Shown: positions 44,513 through 53,566, counted from the first letter of the stretch. The stretch is DNA of 64,000 bases from Legionella sp. (GCA_030680075.1 JAUXWR010000540.1:62001-126000); one strand, 5' to 3'. Program-made: numbers and translations. The notes: a model not told the origin generated them from the letters alone.

Positions 44513-45116
44513 GACTCGTAAATTCCTTTTTACGCTGCTATTAGCGTTTATCATATCACCTCTTTTTGCAAAGACTATCCTCATTGTGGGAGATAGTTTA
44601 AGTGCGGCATATGGTTTTGATGAAAAAAAGAGTTGGGTAAATCTACTTCAAGCGCGCTTGGAAAAAGAGCAGGGTGTCTACAAGGTAGTAAATTTAAGCC
44701 GTAGTGGAGATACAACCAGTAACGGTCTTGCCAAATTAACCGATGCCCTGGCAAAACAAAAGCCTGCGATTGTAATTATTGAGTTGGGCGCGAACGATGG
44801 CTTGCGCGGGCTATCTATTCAGAAAATGCAACAAAATCTCGAAAAAATGATTCAGTTGTCGCAGCAAAATTCTGCCAAAGTATTGTTGTTGGCCACTCTC
44901 CTGCCACCCAATTATGGCCCTGCCTACATGGAGCGTTTTAATCAGGTGTATCAGGATCTGGCCGTAAAATATAAGCTTTTATTAGTTCCCATGTTTTTGG
45001 AGGGTGTAGCCGGGGATCCTCAATTTATGCAGGAAGATGGTCTTCATCCAAATCAACAGGCGCAAGAAAGAATATTCGCGAATATCTGGCCGGTATTGCA
45101 AACCCTCTTGCTTTAA
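44511..45116 (+). CDS. tesA: GDSL esterase / acyl-CoA thioesterase I
   Basis: The 201-aa SGNH hydrolase is exported: signal peptide MTRKFLFTLLLAFIISPLFA. Block I is VGDSLSAAYG (catalytic Ser), block III is GANDGLRG (Asn) and block V is DGLHPNQQAQ (Asp, His). It acts in the periplasm as arylesterase, thioesterase and lysophospholipase. The gene is divergent from ybbA as in E. coli. No Shine-Dalgarno is seen before the ATG. Confidence 0.95.
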   Translation: MTRKFLFTLLLAFIISPLFAKTILIVGDSLSAAYGFDEKKSWVNLLQARLEKEQGVYKVVNLSRSGDTTSNGLAKLTDALAKQKPAIVIIELGANDGLRGLSIQKMQQNLEKMIQLSQQNSAKVLLLATLLPPNYGPAYMERFNQVYQDLAVKYKLLLVPMFLEGVAGDPQFMQEDGLHPNQQAQERIFANIWPVLQTLLL

Positions 45117-45244
45117 CGCGAGTATTTATGTGTGCCGATTTTAGTCGCCATGCTCTTCTCGTCACTAATTGTTCAAAAATTGATTTGTTATGGGATAAAT
45201 TATAGAATCCACAACAGTACAACAGTAGATCTTTGGAGATTGTA

Positions 45245-45487
45245 ATGCTTCTTAGGCATGTTTTAAAAAATTCAGCGTGGAGTGAATTTAAAGGGAATTT
45301 TTGGGGAAGCACTCGTCAGGAGCAAATGGCGAACAAAGCGCTCATAGGCATTATGGGTTTAGGTTTCTTCGCGAGCGGGGTTATAATGGGTCATGGGGTG
45401 AAAGCTTTGGAGCAAAAAACGCTTGATAAAAATATTAACCCCCCTGGGACCTCTGATAGTCACGAGCCTTACTTGAATGTACCATAG
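45245..45487 (+). CDS. Small single-pass membrane protein, unknown
   Basis: The 80-aa protein has GGAG about 7 bases before the ATG at 45245; an in-frame start at 45233 would include the Shine-Dalgarno. One hydrophobic segment (ALIGIMGLGFFASGVIMGHG) lies at about residues 32-51, with a hydrophilic Asn/Pro-rich tail. No domain is recognised. It is close to tesA but separated by 128 bases. Confidence 0.6.
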   Translation: MLLRHVLKNSAWSEFKGNFWGSTRQEQMANKALIGIMGLGFFASGVIMGHGVKALEQKTLDKNINPPGTSDSHEPYLNVP

Positions 45488-45615
45488 TTGCATGTTGTTT
45501 AATTTATACCGTATAGCATATGTGCATTTATTGCGCGCGCTTTAGTGCATTCAGGGATCTACTTCCAGGAACGGAATATTAATCCTGCAATTATGACAAC
45601 CAAGATGAGAGGCCT

Positions 45616-45791
45616 TTGCATAGAACAATTTTTAAATGCAGGTAAATAACTCGTCTTTGCGAACGACGTGAAGCAATCCAGCGACCTTTATGAGCAATGG
45701 ATGCTCTAATTGGATTTTTCAAGTCCACTGGATTGCTTCACGTCGTTCGCAAAGACGGCATTTTTTCCGAGTTTAAAATTGTCCTGTGCAA
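45616..45791. mobile_element. MITE-like element, copy 2
   Basis: Terminal repeats TTGCATAGAACAATTTTT (left) and ATTGTCCTGTGCAA (right) bound a ~176-bp unit. The internal perfect 29-bp inverted repeat is 45653-45681 with 45728-45756. Near-adjacent direct repeats aagatgagaggc lie at 45602-45613 and 45790-45801, which looks like a target-site duplication. No ORF. The remaining parts of the 45488-45903 gap show no gene. Confidence 0.82.
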
Positions 45792-45903
45792 GATGAGAGG
45801 CACGAATCCTGCATGTGTTAATTGACTTTTGAGTATAAGCATTCAAAATTGCGATTGATTTAGTAATATTGGGATTACTCGCCATAATTTAAGGGGAACA
45901 GTA

Positions 45904-46875
45904 ATGAAAAAACTGGGCGCTAATCTGTTTATATGGCTACTAGTGGGTTTTTCGCCATTTGTCTTTGCCAATCCAAGCTGGAACCAGTGGGTTGCCGGTG
46001 TTAGAGAAGAGGCCGTTACTCAGGGAATTTCGCCTGCGCTATTTGATAAAGCTTTTTCAGATATTCACGAGCCGAGCCGCCAGGTAAAAGGATTGGCGCG
46101 TTCTCAACCCGAGCATCGCTTAACCTATAGTAAATACTTGCATACTCGCGCTGACAGTTATCGTATTGCAATGGGCCGTAAGCATTACGCTAAGAATAAA
46201 GCCGTTCTTGAGGAAGTGGGCGAAAAATTTGGTGTTGATCCCTGTTTTATCGTGTCTTTTTGGGGGATGGAAACCAGTTATGGCAGCTACATGGGCGATT
46301 TTCCAGTGATAAAATCGTTAGCCACACTTGCTTATGATTCCAATAGACCTGATTTTTTTCGTAAGCAATTATTAATAGCACTTCGCATTGTTAATGATGG
46401 TCATGTGGCGCTTGGGAATTTTAAAGGCGAATGGGCAGGAGCTTCAGGCCAGCCTCAGTTTTTACCCTCAAGCTGGGTTGAGTTTGCAGTGGATTATGAT
46501 GGCGATGGTCGCAAAGATATTTGGGAAAGTAAGCCCGATGTATTTGCCTCCATTGCTAATTACATGAAGAAAAATGGCTGGCAAACAGGTGAGCCTTGGG
46601 CAATTCATGTAAAATTACCGGCAAATTTTGATAAAAATCTAGAAGGCAAAGCTACCGTTAAACCTGTCAGTGAATGGAATGCTATGGGTGTACGGACGGA
46701 AGATGGGAAGCCTTTACCCAATCAACATTTACAAGCCAGTATTGTTCAACCGAACGGTGGCCCGGTATTTCTTGCCTATCCTAACTATAAAATGATTTTG
46801 CGTTATAATAATTCGATTTATTACGCTGGCGCTATTGGTTACATGGCCGACAAAATCTGCAATCGCATTAAATAA
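45904..46875 (+). CDS. Lytic murein transglycosylase (MltB family)
   Basis: The 323-aa exported protein has a signal peptide (LFIWLLVGFSPFVFA) without a lipobox. The catalytic region is FWGMETSYGSYMGDFPVIKS, with the catalytic Glu in METSYG. The substrate groove motif is GEWAGASGQPQFLPSSW, and a calcium-like acidic loop VDYDGDGRKDIW follows. It cleaves peptidoglycan glycan strands in the periplasm. Unlike E. coli MltB it lacks the lipoprotein cysteine. AGGGGAA lies upstream. A strong hairpin follows the stop codon. Confidence 0.93.
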   Translation: MKKLGANLFIWLLVGFSPFVFANPSWNQWVAGVREEAVTQGISPALFDKAFSDIHEPSRQVKGLARSQPEHRLTYSKYLHTRADSYRIAMGRKHYAKNKAVLEEVGEKFGVDPCFIVSFWGMETSYGSYMGDFPVIKSLATLAYDSNRPDFFRKQLLIALRIVNDGHVALGNFKGEWAGASGQPQFLPSSWVEFAVDYDGDGRKDIWESKPDVFASIANYMKKNGWQTGEPWAIHVKLPANFDKNLEGKATVKPVSEWNAMGVRTEDGKPLPNQHLQASIVQPNGGPVFLAYPNYKMILRYNNSIYYAGAIGYMADKICNRIK

Positions 46876-46880
46876 ATAAA

Positions 46881-46904
46881 AGCCTGCGAGCCAAGGCTCG
46901 CAGG
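46881..46904 (+). terminator. Strong hairpin after the transglycosylase gene
   Basis: Perfect 11-bp stem gcctgcgagcc/ggctcgcaggc with a 2-base loop, 5 bases after the stop codon. No T-run follows directly, but a T-rich stretch (ttatttta) lies 13 bases further. It probably limits read-through into msrBA. Confidence 0.6.
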
Positions 46905-46935
46905 CCAATTCAGGCTTATTTTACGGGGTATTTTT

Positions 46936-47805
46936 GTGCAAACATATCTTGATAAAACCGCAAGTCTCACGCCTCTCATAAAACGTATTATTGATGATAA
47001 AGCCACTGAATATCCTAATACGGGCGCTTATAATACGGTCGTAAAAAGCGGAAGCTATTTATGCCGCCGCTGCGGTATTGCGCTTTTTCGCGGCAACAGT
47101 CAATTTCATTCAGGTTGTGGCTGGCCAAGTTTTGATGAGAATATTGTGCAGGCGGTAAAACAATCGCCTGATTCCGATGGGCGTCGGGTTGAGATCCTTT
47201 GTGAGCGTTGCGATGCCCATTTAGGTCACGTGTTTACGGGTGAGCATTTTACGGCGAATAATCTTCGCCATTGTGTCAATTCTCTTTCCCTTGATTTTGT
47301 AACAGATAGTAATGTTATTGATACCGAAGAGGCAATTGTTGCCGGTGGGTGTTTTTGGGGTGTTGAGCATTTCCTTCGCCTTTTGCCGGGCGTATTAAAA
47401 GTAGAATCAGGGTATACGGGAGGAAATATTCTTGCACCTGCCTATGAACAGGTATGTGGTGGAAATACCGGCCATTATGAAGCGGTGCGAGTTGTTTTCG
47501 ATACTAGCAAAACAGATTTTCAGGCGGTTATTAAACGCTTTTTTGAGATTCACGACCCTACACAGCGTCTCGGGCAAGGGCCTGATATAGGGAAACAATA
47601 TGAAAGCGCCATTTTTTATTATAATGATACCCAACTTAAAACGGCCGAATCGCTAATACAACTATTGCGCAACCGAGGTTTTAATGTGGTAACCCACCTA
47701 AAGCCCGTGCAAATTTTTTGGCCTGCAGAAGACTACCATCAAAATTATTACAGTAAACATAATAAATCCCCCTATTGCCATCGACCAGAGCCGCGGTTTG
47801 GCTGA
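46936..47805 (+). CDS. Bifunctional methionine sulfoxide reductase MsrB-MsrA
   Basis: The 289-aa fusion starts at a GTG. Residues 1-~125 are MsrB (R-sulfoxide), with zinc cysteines in LCRRCG and CERCDAH and catalytic Cys in RHCVNSLSLDF. Residues ~130-289 are MsrA (S-sulfoxide), with catalytic Cys in AGGCFWGVEHF and the DYHQNYY motif. No signal peptide is present, so it repairs cytosolic methionine. The domain order B then A is the reverse of the common PilB/MsrAB order. Confidence 0.94.
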   Translation: MQTYLDKTASLTPLIKRIIDDKATEYPNTGAYNTVVKSGSYLCRRCGIALFRGNSQFHSGCGWPSFDENIVQAVKQSPDSDGRRVEILCERCDAHLGHVFTGEHFTANNLRHCVNSLSLDFVTDSNVIDTEEAIVAGGCFWGVEHFLRLLPGVLKVESGYTGGNILAPAYEQVCGGNTGHYEAVRVVFDTSKTDFQAVIKRFFEIHDPTQRLGQGPDIGKQYESAIFYYNDTQLKTAESLIQLLRNRGFNVVTHLKPVQIFWPAEDYHQNYYSKHNKSPYCHRPEPRFG

Positions 47806-47830
47806 GAGGCTTTTATAAGGAAAAAGCGTT

Positions 47831-48304
47831 ATGGATAAATTATTAGGGTTCAGTGAGATTGGAGAGTATGGGCTTTACGTAAGAGGTATAATAATTACCC
47901 TGTATGCGATGATTCTTTTCAGAACCAATTCATCGCGATTGTATGGTAACCATTCTCCATTGGATTTTATTATTTATATTATTCTAGGTGCCATATTAGG
48001 GGAGGCGATTGTAAATAATATTCCTCTTCTTCCCTCGATGATCGTTTGCGCTCTCATCGTAGCTATTCATCGCTTCCTGGCTTTTTTATCGTATAAAAGT
48101 CATCGCATCGGAAAATATATCAAGGGTGAAAAAGTCAATATTCTTAAAAATGGGAAATACATTGAAAAGAATCTTCGCTGTTGCCAGATTACTAAAAATG
48201 ATATTTTACAAGCGCTACGATCGCAACACGGTTTGGATAAAATCGATTCGGTCAAAATGGCTATACTTGAGCGAGGCGGACAAATATCATTTATCTTAAA
48301 ATAA
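47831..48304 (+). CDS. DUF421 / YetF-like membrane protein
   Basis: The 157-aa protein has two to three membrane segments (GLYVRGIIITLYAMILF; FIIYIILGAILGEAIVNN; PSMIVCALIVAIHRFLAFLS). A small cytosolic domain follows (YIKGEKVNILKNGKYIEKNL, then ILQALRSQHGLDKIDSVKMA), typical of the YetF family (PF04239). The function is unknown. AAGGA precedes the ATG; it follows msrBA by 25 bases on the same strand and may be cotranscribed. Confidence 0.85.
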   Translation: MDKLLGFSEIGEYGLYVRGIIITLYAMILFRTNSSRLYGNHSPLDFIIYIILGAILGEAIVNNIPLLPSMIVCALIVAIHRFLAFLSYKSHRIGKYIKGEKVNILKNGKYIEKNLRCCQITKNDILQALRSQHGLDKIDSVKMAILERGGQISFILK

Positions 48305-48316
48305 TAGCATTAACTA

Positions 48317-48547
48317 TTAATCAGAACCTGGTTTTTGATAGTGAGCATCAGCCTTGTCTGCTTTACGCTGGTTTTCCCGCAGTTGCTGCTCGTTAAGCGT
48401 ACTTTGCCAGAAATCTGATGCTTGCTGTTTCAGGTTATTAAGCCTGCATGCCAATTTACCGAGATGTTCTGCCAACATGGGTAATTTAGAAGGCCCAAAA
48501 ACAACGATAGCAACGATACCCGTCACTAATAGCTCGCCGCTACTCAT
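48317..48547 (-). CDS. tatB: Twin-arginine translocase subunit TatB
   Basis: The 76-aa protein has an N-terminal membrane helix (GELLVTGIVAIVVFGPSKLP) with the FGPxKLP hinge, then an amphipathic helix and a charged tail. The FGPSKLP hinge and second position in the operon indicate TatB rather than TatA, though it is short. The ATG at 48547 overlaps the end of tatA by 8 bases; longer in-frame starts lie inside tatA. No tatC follows. Confidence 0.88.
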   Translation of the reverse strand: MSSGELLVTGIVAIVVFGPSKLPMLAEHLGKLACRLNNLKQQASDFWQSTLNEQQLRENQRKADKADAHYQKPGSD

Positions 48548-48704
48548 GTTTTTTATCATCATCGTCGTTCATTGCCCGACGAAAATTCTTAATCGCATTG
48601 CCTAAGTCAGCGCCTATATTTTTTAATTTGTTAGTGCCAAACAACGCGATAACAATTAATAAAATAAGTAATAATGATAATGGACTGATACCGCTTAATC
48701 CCAT
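48540..48704 (-). CDS. tatA: Twin-arginine translocase subunit TatA
   Basis: The 54-aa reading frame starts at the ATG at 48704: MGLSGISPLSLLLILLIVIA, then LFGTNKLKNIGADLGNAIKN and a charged tail DDDDKKHE. The membrane helix and the FGTxKL hinge are diagnostic of TatA, the pore-forming subunit of the Tat exporter. It is shorter than typical (about 85-90 aa in E. coli). It lies 1 base after the ubiB stop codon and overlaps tatB by 8 bases. Confidence 0.9.
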   Translation of the reverse strand: MGLSGISPLSLLLILLIVIALFGTNKLKNIGADLGNAIKNFRRAMNDDDDKKHE

Positions 48705-48705
48705 G

Positions 48706-50358
48706 TTAACTCCCGTCAGTTCGGTTAATCAGAGAAACCACCCCTCCAATAAGGGCAATGCTTAAGGTTATCGTAGCAAGTTTATCAACGCTTATTTGAT
48801 TAAAATAACTTAAAATACTGAGAGTTGCCATAGAGATAAAAACACCCGCTCCCAATCCTTTGAACCAATGACGGCGCAATAACGGTAAATTTTCCTGACG
48901 AGAGACTGGTGCCAGTGCTTGAATTTTTTGTGCTTTGGTTAATTCCAACACATCGAAGAACAAACGCGGCAGATGCGGCAGTTGCTCCGTAAAAAAAGGA
49001 ATATTTTCCTTAAGTTGCCTGATAAAAGCTTTTGGACCAATCTGCTCTTTTAACCATTTTTCGAGGAAGGGTTTTGCCGTTGCCCATAAATCCAGTTCCG
49101 GATAAAGCTGCCTTCCCAAACCTTCAACAGCTAATAATGTTTTTTGTAAAAGAATCAATTGGGGCTGCACTTCCATTTGAAAACGCCGTGCTACCTGAAA
49201 AAGTCGCAAAACCACTTGCGCAAATGAAATATCTTTCAAGGGTTTTTCAAAAATAGGCTCACACACCATGCGTATATCACTTTCAAACTCTTCTACTCTT
49301 GTATCGCGAGCAACCCAACCTGATTCAACGTGCAGTTCGGCCACCCGACGATAGTCACGGTTAAAAAAAGCATAGAGATTTTCAGCAAGGTAGCGCTTAT
49401 CGTTATCGCTTAAGGTGCCAATAATGCCGAAATCAATACAAATATATTGAGGCTCTGCAGGGTGGGCGTAAGAGACAAAAATGTTCCCGGGATGCATATC
49501 CGCATGGAAGAAACAGTCTCGAAATACTTGCGTGAAAAAAATCTCCACCCCGCGTTCTGCCAATTTTTTAATATTGACACCGTGTTCATGCAAAGAGGCC
49601 ACATCGGCTACAGGGATGCCATAAATGCGCTCCATTACCATCACATTTTCACGGGTGTAATCCCAAAATATCTCAGGAATATAGAGCAAGGGAGATTTTT
49701 GAAAGTTACGGCGTAGCTGGCTCGCGTTAGCCGCTTCGCGCTGCAAATCCAGTTCTTCAAATAAATTGTGCTCAAACTCTCGAACGATTTCTTTCGGTTT
49801 AAGGCGCCGACTTTCGCCCCAATAACGCTCAACGAGATTAGCGATGGTGTACATAATGCTAAGATCTTGTTCGATAATTTTGCGCATATCGGGACGCAGA
49901 ATTTTAACAACCACACTTTCGCCCGTTTTTAGTGTTGCAGCATGAACCTGCGCGACAGAAGCTGAAGCGAGGCACTGGGTATCAAATTCTGCAAATACAT
50001 CAAACGCGGAACGCCCAAAAGCCTTCTCTACTATAGCAAGGGCTACTTTACTGGAAAAAGGTGGCACATTGTCTTGTAATTTGCAGAGTTCTTGTGCGAT
50101 ATCCGGCGGTAAAATATCAGGCCGCGTGGATAGTGCCTGTCCAAATTTAATAAAAATTGGACCCAGCTCTTCAAGCGTTTTGCGCAATGCCTCACCCCGG
50201 GTTAATTTTGTGCGGCGAAACCAGTTCCAGGGGTTTAAATAAACAATAAAACGAAGCGGGGCAAAAAGAGGTGTTGCTACTACTACATTATCAAGGCCAT
50301 TACGAGCCAAAATGGAATTGATATGAATGAGTCGTATTAATTGTTTAATTGATTTCAT
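48706..50358 (-). CDS. ubiB: Ubiquinone biosynthesis kinase-like protein UbiB
   Basis: The 550-aa atypical kinase of the UbiB/ADCK family has the KxGQ region (ELGPIFIKFGQALSTRPDIL), an invariant Lys in ESVVVKILRPDM, the catalytic HADMHPGNIFVS and the metal-binding ICIDFGIIGTLS. Two C-terminal membrane segments anchor it (KGLGAGVFISMATLSILSYF; LATITLSIALIGGVVSLI). It is an ATPase accessory for ubiquinone synthesis. It overlaps ubiJ by 4 bases. Confidence 0.97.
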   Translation of the reverse strand: MKSIKQLIRLIHINSILARNGLDNVVVATPLFAPLRFIVYLNPWNWFRRTKLTRGEALRKTLEELGPIFIKFGQALSTRPDILPPDIAQELCKLQDNVPPFSSKVALAIVEKAFGRSAFDVFAEFDTQCLASASVAQVHAATLKTGESVVVKILRPDMRKIIEQDLSIMYTIANLVERYWGESRRLKPKEIVREFEHNLFEELDLQREAANASQLRRNFQKSPLLYIPEIFWDYTRENVMVMERIYGIPVADVASLHEHGVNIKKLAERGVEIFFTQVFRDCFFHADMHPGNIFVSYAHPAEPQYICIDFGIIGTLSDNDKRYLAENLYAFFNRDYRRVAELHVESGWVARDTRVEEFESDIRMVCEPIFEKPLKDISFAQVVLRLFQVARRFQMEVQPQLILLQKTLLAVEGLGRQLYPELDLWATAKPFLEKWLKEQIGPKAFIRQLKENIPFFTEQLPHLPRLFFDVLELTKAQKIQALAPVSRQENLPLLRRHWFKGLGAGVFISMATLSILSYFNQISVDKLATITLSIALIGGVVSLINRTDGS

Positions 50359-50963
50359 AAAGAGGCCATGAGTAATTTTATTTGAGCCTGAAGGCGCTCG
50401 ACATCCATAGACAACAGATCAATATCATGAAAAAAATCTTCAACTTCTTCCCTGGGTGGGAAAATTCGATATTCTTCCTGCAAATAGTCCGTGAGATTAT
50501 GATGAAGTGAGCGGCTAAGTTGGCGCTGAAAAGCGACGCCTTGCTTAAACAAAGAGCCTACTTGATGCGCTACCACATCACCGGTGAAATGGGCTAAATG
50601 CCCTTCCCAATCAATATCCAGCTCGTCAAACAGTTTTTTAATCTCTTGCCCCAATTCAACGTCACCGGACAAGCGAATTTTATCATTGAATAATGAGCGC
50701 GCTTTTGATGCCGGTAAAAAACTCAACCGGATGAGGCCTAAGGGGTTACTACGAATGATGGTGTCCGGTTCACCAGAAAATTGAGCGAGAAGTTTTAATT
50801 GTTGCGCCTCAAAGCTTATAAAAAAATTCACACCCAACGGTGCTACAATAATTTCGATAACCTTGCCATGCAACGCTGTAATTTTAGCGGAGCTATTTTC
50901 ATCCAGCGACAAAGCATGATTAATGGCGGTCTGTAATGCTAATAGAGAATATTTTTTAATCAT
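50355..50963 (-). CDS. ubiJ: Ubiquinone biosynthesis accessory factor UbiJ
   Basis: The 202-aa SCP2-domain lipid-binding protein helps organise the soluble Ubi complex. The N-terminal SCP2 fold includes VIEIIVAPLGVNFFISFEAQ and RLSGDVELGQEIKKLFDELD, then DIDWEGHLAHFTGDVVAHQV. The C-terminus is coiled coil. The ATG at 50963 (MIKKYSLLALQTAINHALS) has GAGAA 5 bases upstream and gives the E. coli length. An upstream TTG-like extension lies inside ubiE. Confidence 0.92.
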   Translation of the reverse strand: MIKKYSLLALQTAINHALSLDENSSAKITALHGKVIEIIVAPLGVNFFISFEAQQLKLLAQFSGEPDTIIRSNPLGLIRLSFLPASKARSLFNDKIRLSGDVELGQEIKKLFDELDIDWEGHLAHFTGDVVAHQVGSLFKQGVAFQRQLSRSLHHNLTDYLQEEYRIFPPREEVEDFFHDIDLLSMDVERLQAQIKLLMASL

Positions 50964-50970
50964 CGGGTTC

Positions 50971-51723
50971 TCAATATTTATAGGCAATATGTAAAGCGAC
51001 AATTCCACCGCTTAAATTATGATAATGACAATCCTCAAATCCCGTGCTCTCAATCATCTTTTTTAACCCCTCCTGATTGGGGTGCATGCGAATAGATTCG
51101 GCAAGGTATTGATAACTGTTTGCATCCTCTGCGATATATTGCCCAATGGTGGGTAATATATTAAATGAGTACCAATCATATACGGCCCTTAACCCGGGAA
51201 AATCAGGCGTGGAAAACTCAAGAACCATGAGCTTGCCGCCCGGTTTACATACCCTGTACATAGAGCGAAGCGCTTCTTCTTTATCGGTAACATTGCGAAG
51301 ACCAAACCCTATGGTGATGCAATGAAAACTGTTGTCAGCGAAAGGCAGTGTTTGCGCATTGGCTTGCACGTAATTAATATTGCCAAGTAGCCCCTCGTTT
51401 AACAGCCGATTTCTACCTACATTGAGCATGGCCGCATTAATATCTGCCAGTATGACTTGACCTTTATCACCCACTTTGCGACTTAACAAGCGCGTCAAAT
51501 CGCCGCTGCCGCCTGCCAAATCAAGTACTGACTGACCAGGGCGCACATTGCAGAGTTCGATGGTAAAGCGTTTCCAGAGATGATGAATACCCATCGACAT
51601 TAAATTATTCATCAGATCATAATTTTTAGCGACCGATTGAAATACGGCACCTACTTTTTTTTCTTTTTCATCCCAGTCTACCGATTCAAAACCGAAATGG
51701 GTTGTTTTCTTTTGATTAGTCAT
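50971..51723 (-). CDS. ubiE: Ubiquinone/menaquinone C-methyltransferase UbiE
   Basis: The 250-aa SAM-dependent methyltransferase carries out the C2-methylation in ubiquinone synthesis. SAM-binding motif: [15 protein letters not shown]. Family signatures: [18 protein letters not shown] near the N-terminus and [18 protein letters not shown]. It starts the ubiE-ubiJ-ubiB-tatA-tatB operon, the same order as in E. coli. Confidence 0.97.
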   Translation of the reverse strand: MTNQKKTTHFGFESVDWDEKEKKVGAVFQSVAKNYDLMNNLMSMGIHHLWKRFTIELCNVRPGQSVLDLAGGSGDLTRLLSRKVGDKGQVILADINAAMLNVGRNRLLNEGLLGNINYVQANAQTLPFADNSFHCITIGFGLRNVTDKEEALRSMYRVCKPGGKLMVLEFSTPDFPGLRAVYDWYSFNILPTIGQYIAEDANSYQYLAESIRMHPNQEGLKKMIESTGFEDCHYHNLSGGIVALHIAYKY

Positions 51724-51780
51724 GAGCTGTGTGGGTTATAACGAGATGGCCTATCTTATCCTAAAATAGTAGGAGTGTCC

Positions 51781-52548
51781 TTAGGAAGAATAATTCCCTG
51801 CTTCGTGTCGTTTTTTTTCTGCATGGATTTTCAGCAGGTACAAGAGCGCAAAGGGTGAAATTACCCCTAACAATAATAGCCACCATGTGGAATTGGCAAG
51901 AAGTGCTATCCAGGTGAAAATTAACACGGGAATCGTGATGAGAAGAGGAAATGCGGCTTTTCTTCGCCACTGACCAGACCACACGCATAAAAAATTGATC
52001 TGAAAAAATAGATAAATGGGGATGAATAAAAAAAATAATTGGGTTAGTAACACCCACCCTAACGACTGTGGGTCTGGTGAGTTGGTTGCCATACTTAACT
52101 GCTGCTGGCTTAGTACTTGCACCCAGGTGGCGAGCCTGGGTACGACAGGAACCATATTTTGCCAATGAAGAGCCAGGGGCAGTTGCTGTGTTTCAAGTAA
52201 ACTACCTTTGTAATCACTAGCCATTATCATGAGGGCGTCAATATCGGCGTCATTATCGTATGCAATCCATGCAATAGCCTCTCCAAGCCCCGCTGGATAG
52301 AGAGCAGCACGGTTATTCGTTATGCCATCTTTATCAGCTGCACCATTTTTAAGGCCAATTACCTGAAAGCTCAGCGATTGTGTACTATTGTAATGGAGCC
52401 TGAGATAAACTGCCTGACCGTAATGAAGGGTGTTTGTATTGTCAGGGCTAATCGCCTTCACCTCAATGGATGCAAAGACGTTTTCTAAAGTCATCATCAG
52501 TAAGCATAAAAATAATCCCTGAATGAATTTAATAAGGCCTACTGACAT
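51781..52548 (-). CDS. Hypothetical exported membrane protein
   Basis: The 255-aa protein has a signal peptide (FIQGLFLCLLMMTLENVFA). A beta-rich periplasmic domain of about 130 residues (AVYLRLHYNSTQSLSFQVIG) follows, then three C-terminal membrane segments (VLLTQLFFLFIPIYLFFQIN; FPLLITIPVLIFTWIALLAN; LLLLGVISPFALLYLL). No domain name is recognised. GGATTAC lies before the ATG. The next gene upstream, a small acidic exported protein, is 53 bases away and may be cotranscribed. Confidence 0.65.
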   Translation of the reverse strand: MSVGLIKFIQGLFLCLLMMTLENVFASIEVKAISPDNTNTLHYGQAVYLRLHYNSTQSLSFQVIGLKNGAADKDGITNNRAALYPAGLGEAIAWIAYDNDADIDALMIMASDYKGSLLETQQLPLALHWQNMVPVVPRLATWVQVLSQQQLSMATNSPDPQSLGWVLLTQLFFLFIPIYLFFQINFLCVWSGQWRRKAAFPLLITIPVLIFTWIALLANSTWWLLLLGVISPFALLYLLKIHAEKKRHEAGNYSS

Positions 52549-52601
52549 TTTTGTAATCCTTAATAGTTCCTTTTATTATTATACATCCAAATCCCGGTAG
52601 C

Positions 52602-52970
52602 CTAGAATTGCAATGGATTATGTTCAATGGCTGATGAGTCAGAATTGTTAAGGCTTCCTTCAGGGGCAGTGTACTCCAGCTCATCATCAATAATATCGCT
52701 ATCATCGTCAGCGTCATCGAATAGCATCATGTCTTCAGTGGTGTCATGAGTTGCTGGAACTGGCACCTTGTCATCATTTTTGTCCGTAGGGGCAGGGGCA
52801 GATTCGCCATTTGGCATAACTGGAATAATAATGTCATCGGACGTGTCTTCAGTTGTATCAGGTGCGATATCCTTGACTATCGGTTCAACATTAATCACAC
52901 ATAGATCCGAATGGGCAGCAAACGCCGGGATTGCAAAGAGTGCAAGCACCATAACAGCTATTGTTTTCAT
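52602..52970 (-). CDS. Small acidic exported protein, unknown
   Basis: The 122-aa protein has an AAGGAG Shine-Dalgarno and a clear signal peptide (MKTIAVMVLALFAIPAFA). The mature part is low-complexity and very acidic (DTTEDTSDDIII; LFDDADDDSDIIDDELEYTA), with only one cysteine. No domain is recognised. Possible roles such as metal buffering are speculative. Confidence 0.65.
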   Translation of the reverse strand: MKTIAVMVLALFAIPAFAAHSDLCVINVEPIVKDIAPDTTEDTSDDIIIPVMPNGESAPAPTDKNDDKVPVPATHDTTEDMMLFDDADDDSDIIDDELEYTAPEGSLNNSDSSAIEHNPLQF

Positions 52971-53056
52971 GGATTTCTCCTTTTGCCTTTTATCAACATC
53001 CGTTTAAATGATTTAAATATCCAGTGTAACTATAGCTGATATTGGGAAAATCTTAT

Positions 53057-53485
53057 TTAAGACAGACGTGAGAGGTTATTTAAATAACTCACTTCGTCAG
53101 GTTCGCGATTATCACGCTGGGCTTGCCACAGGCATTCTGCCAGGCATTCTATTATCATATGCTCAACAACCAGACTATCGTTATATTTTTTACTTAATCG
53201 TTGAAAATGCTGGTTAATACCTATGGGTTTATTGGTGGCGATTTGATCGCGAACGGCTAAATGTAAACCCATATGCAGAAAAGGATTGGCCTGTCCCATC
53301 TCGGGGAAATAAGCCTCTTCACCAACCCCTCCTTTTTTTTCTAGCATGGGTTGGTATTCCGGATGATCAATAATAACAGCGACCAATTGTTGCTCTAATG
53401 CGGTTAAGGGCTGTTTTTGACGGTATTTGATCCAGCTTGTATAAAATAATTGTCGAGTATCAGAAACGTTGTTGCCAAAAAACAT
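53057..53485 (-). CDS. DUF1841 family protein
   Basis: The 142-aa cytosolic protein starts MFFGNNVSDTRQLFYTSWIK. It contains PLTALEQQLVAVIIDHPEYQ and NPFLHMGLHLAVRDQI, with a C-terminal IIECLAECLWQAQRD helix, the pattern of DUF1841 (PF08897). The ATG at 53485 matches this family start, while the frame extends upstream to 53566 without family similarity. The function is unknown. Confidence 0.82.
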   Translation of the reverse strand: MFFGNNVSDTRQLFYTSWIKYRQKQPLTALEQQLVAVIIDHPEYQPMLEKKGGVGEEAYFPEMGQANPFLHMGLHLAVRDQIATNKPIGINQHFQRLSKKYNDSLVVEHMIIECLAECLWQAQRDNREPDEVSYLNNLSRLS

Positions 53486-53566
53486 AATCACTCTAAATAG
53501 TATGCGTATAAAGCGCGAAAGTCTAACGCATGCGAAGGTGAACAACAACTGGCATGTCTGTGACAC

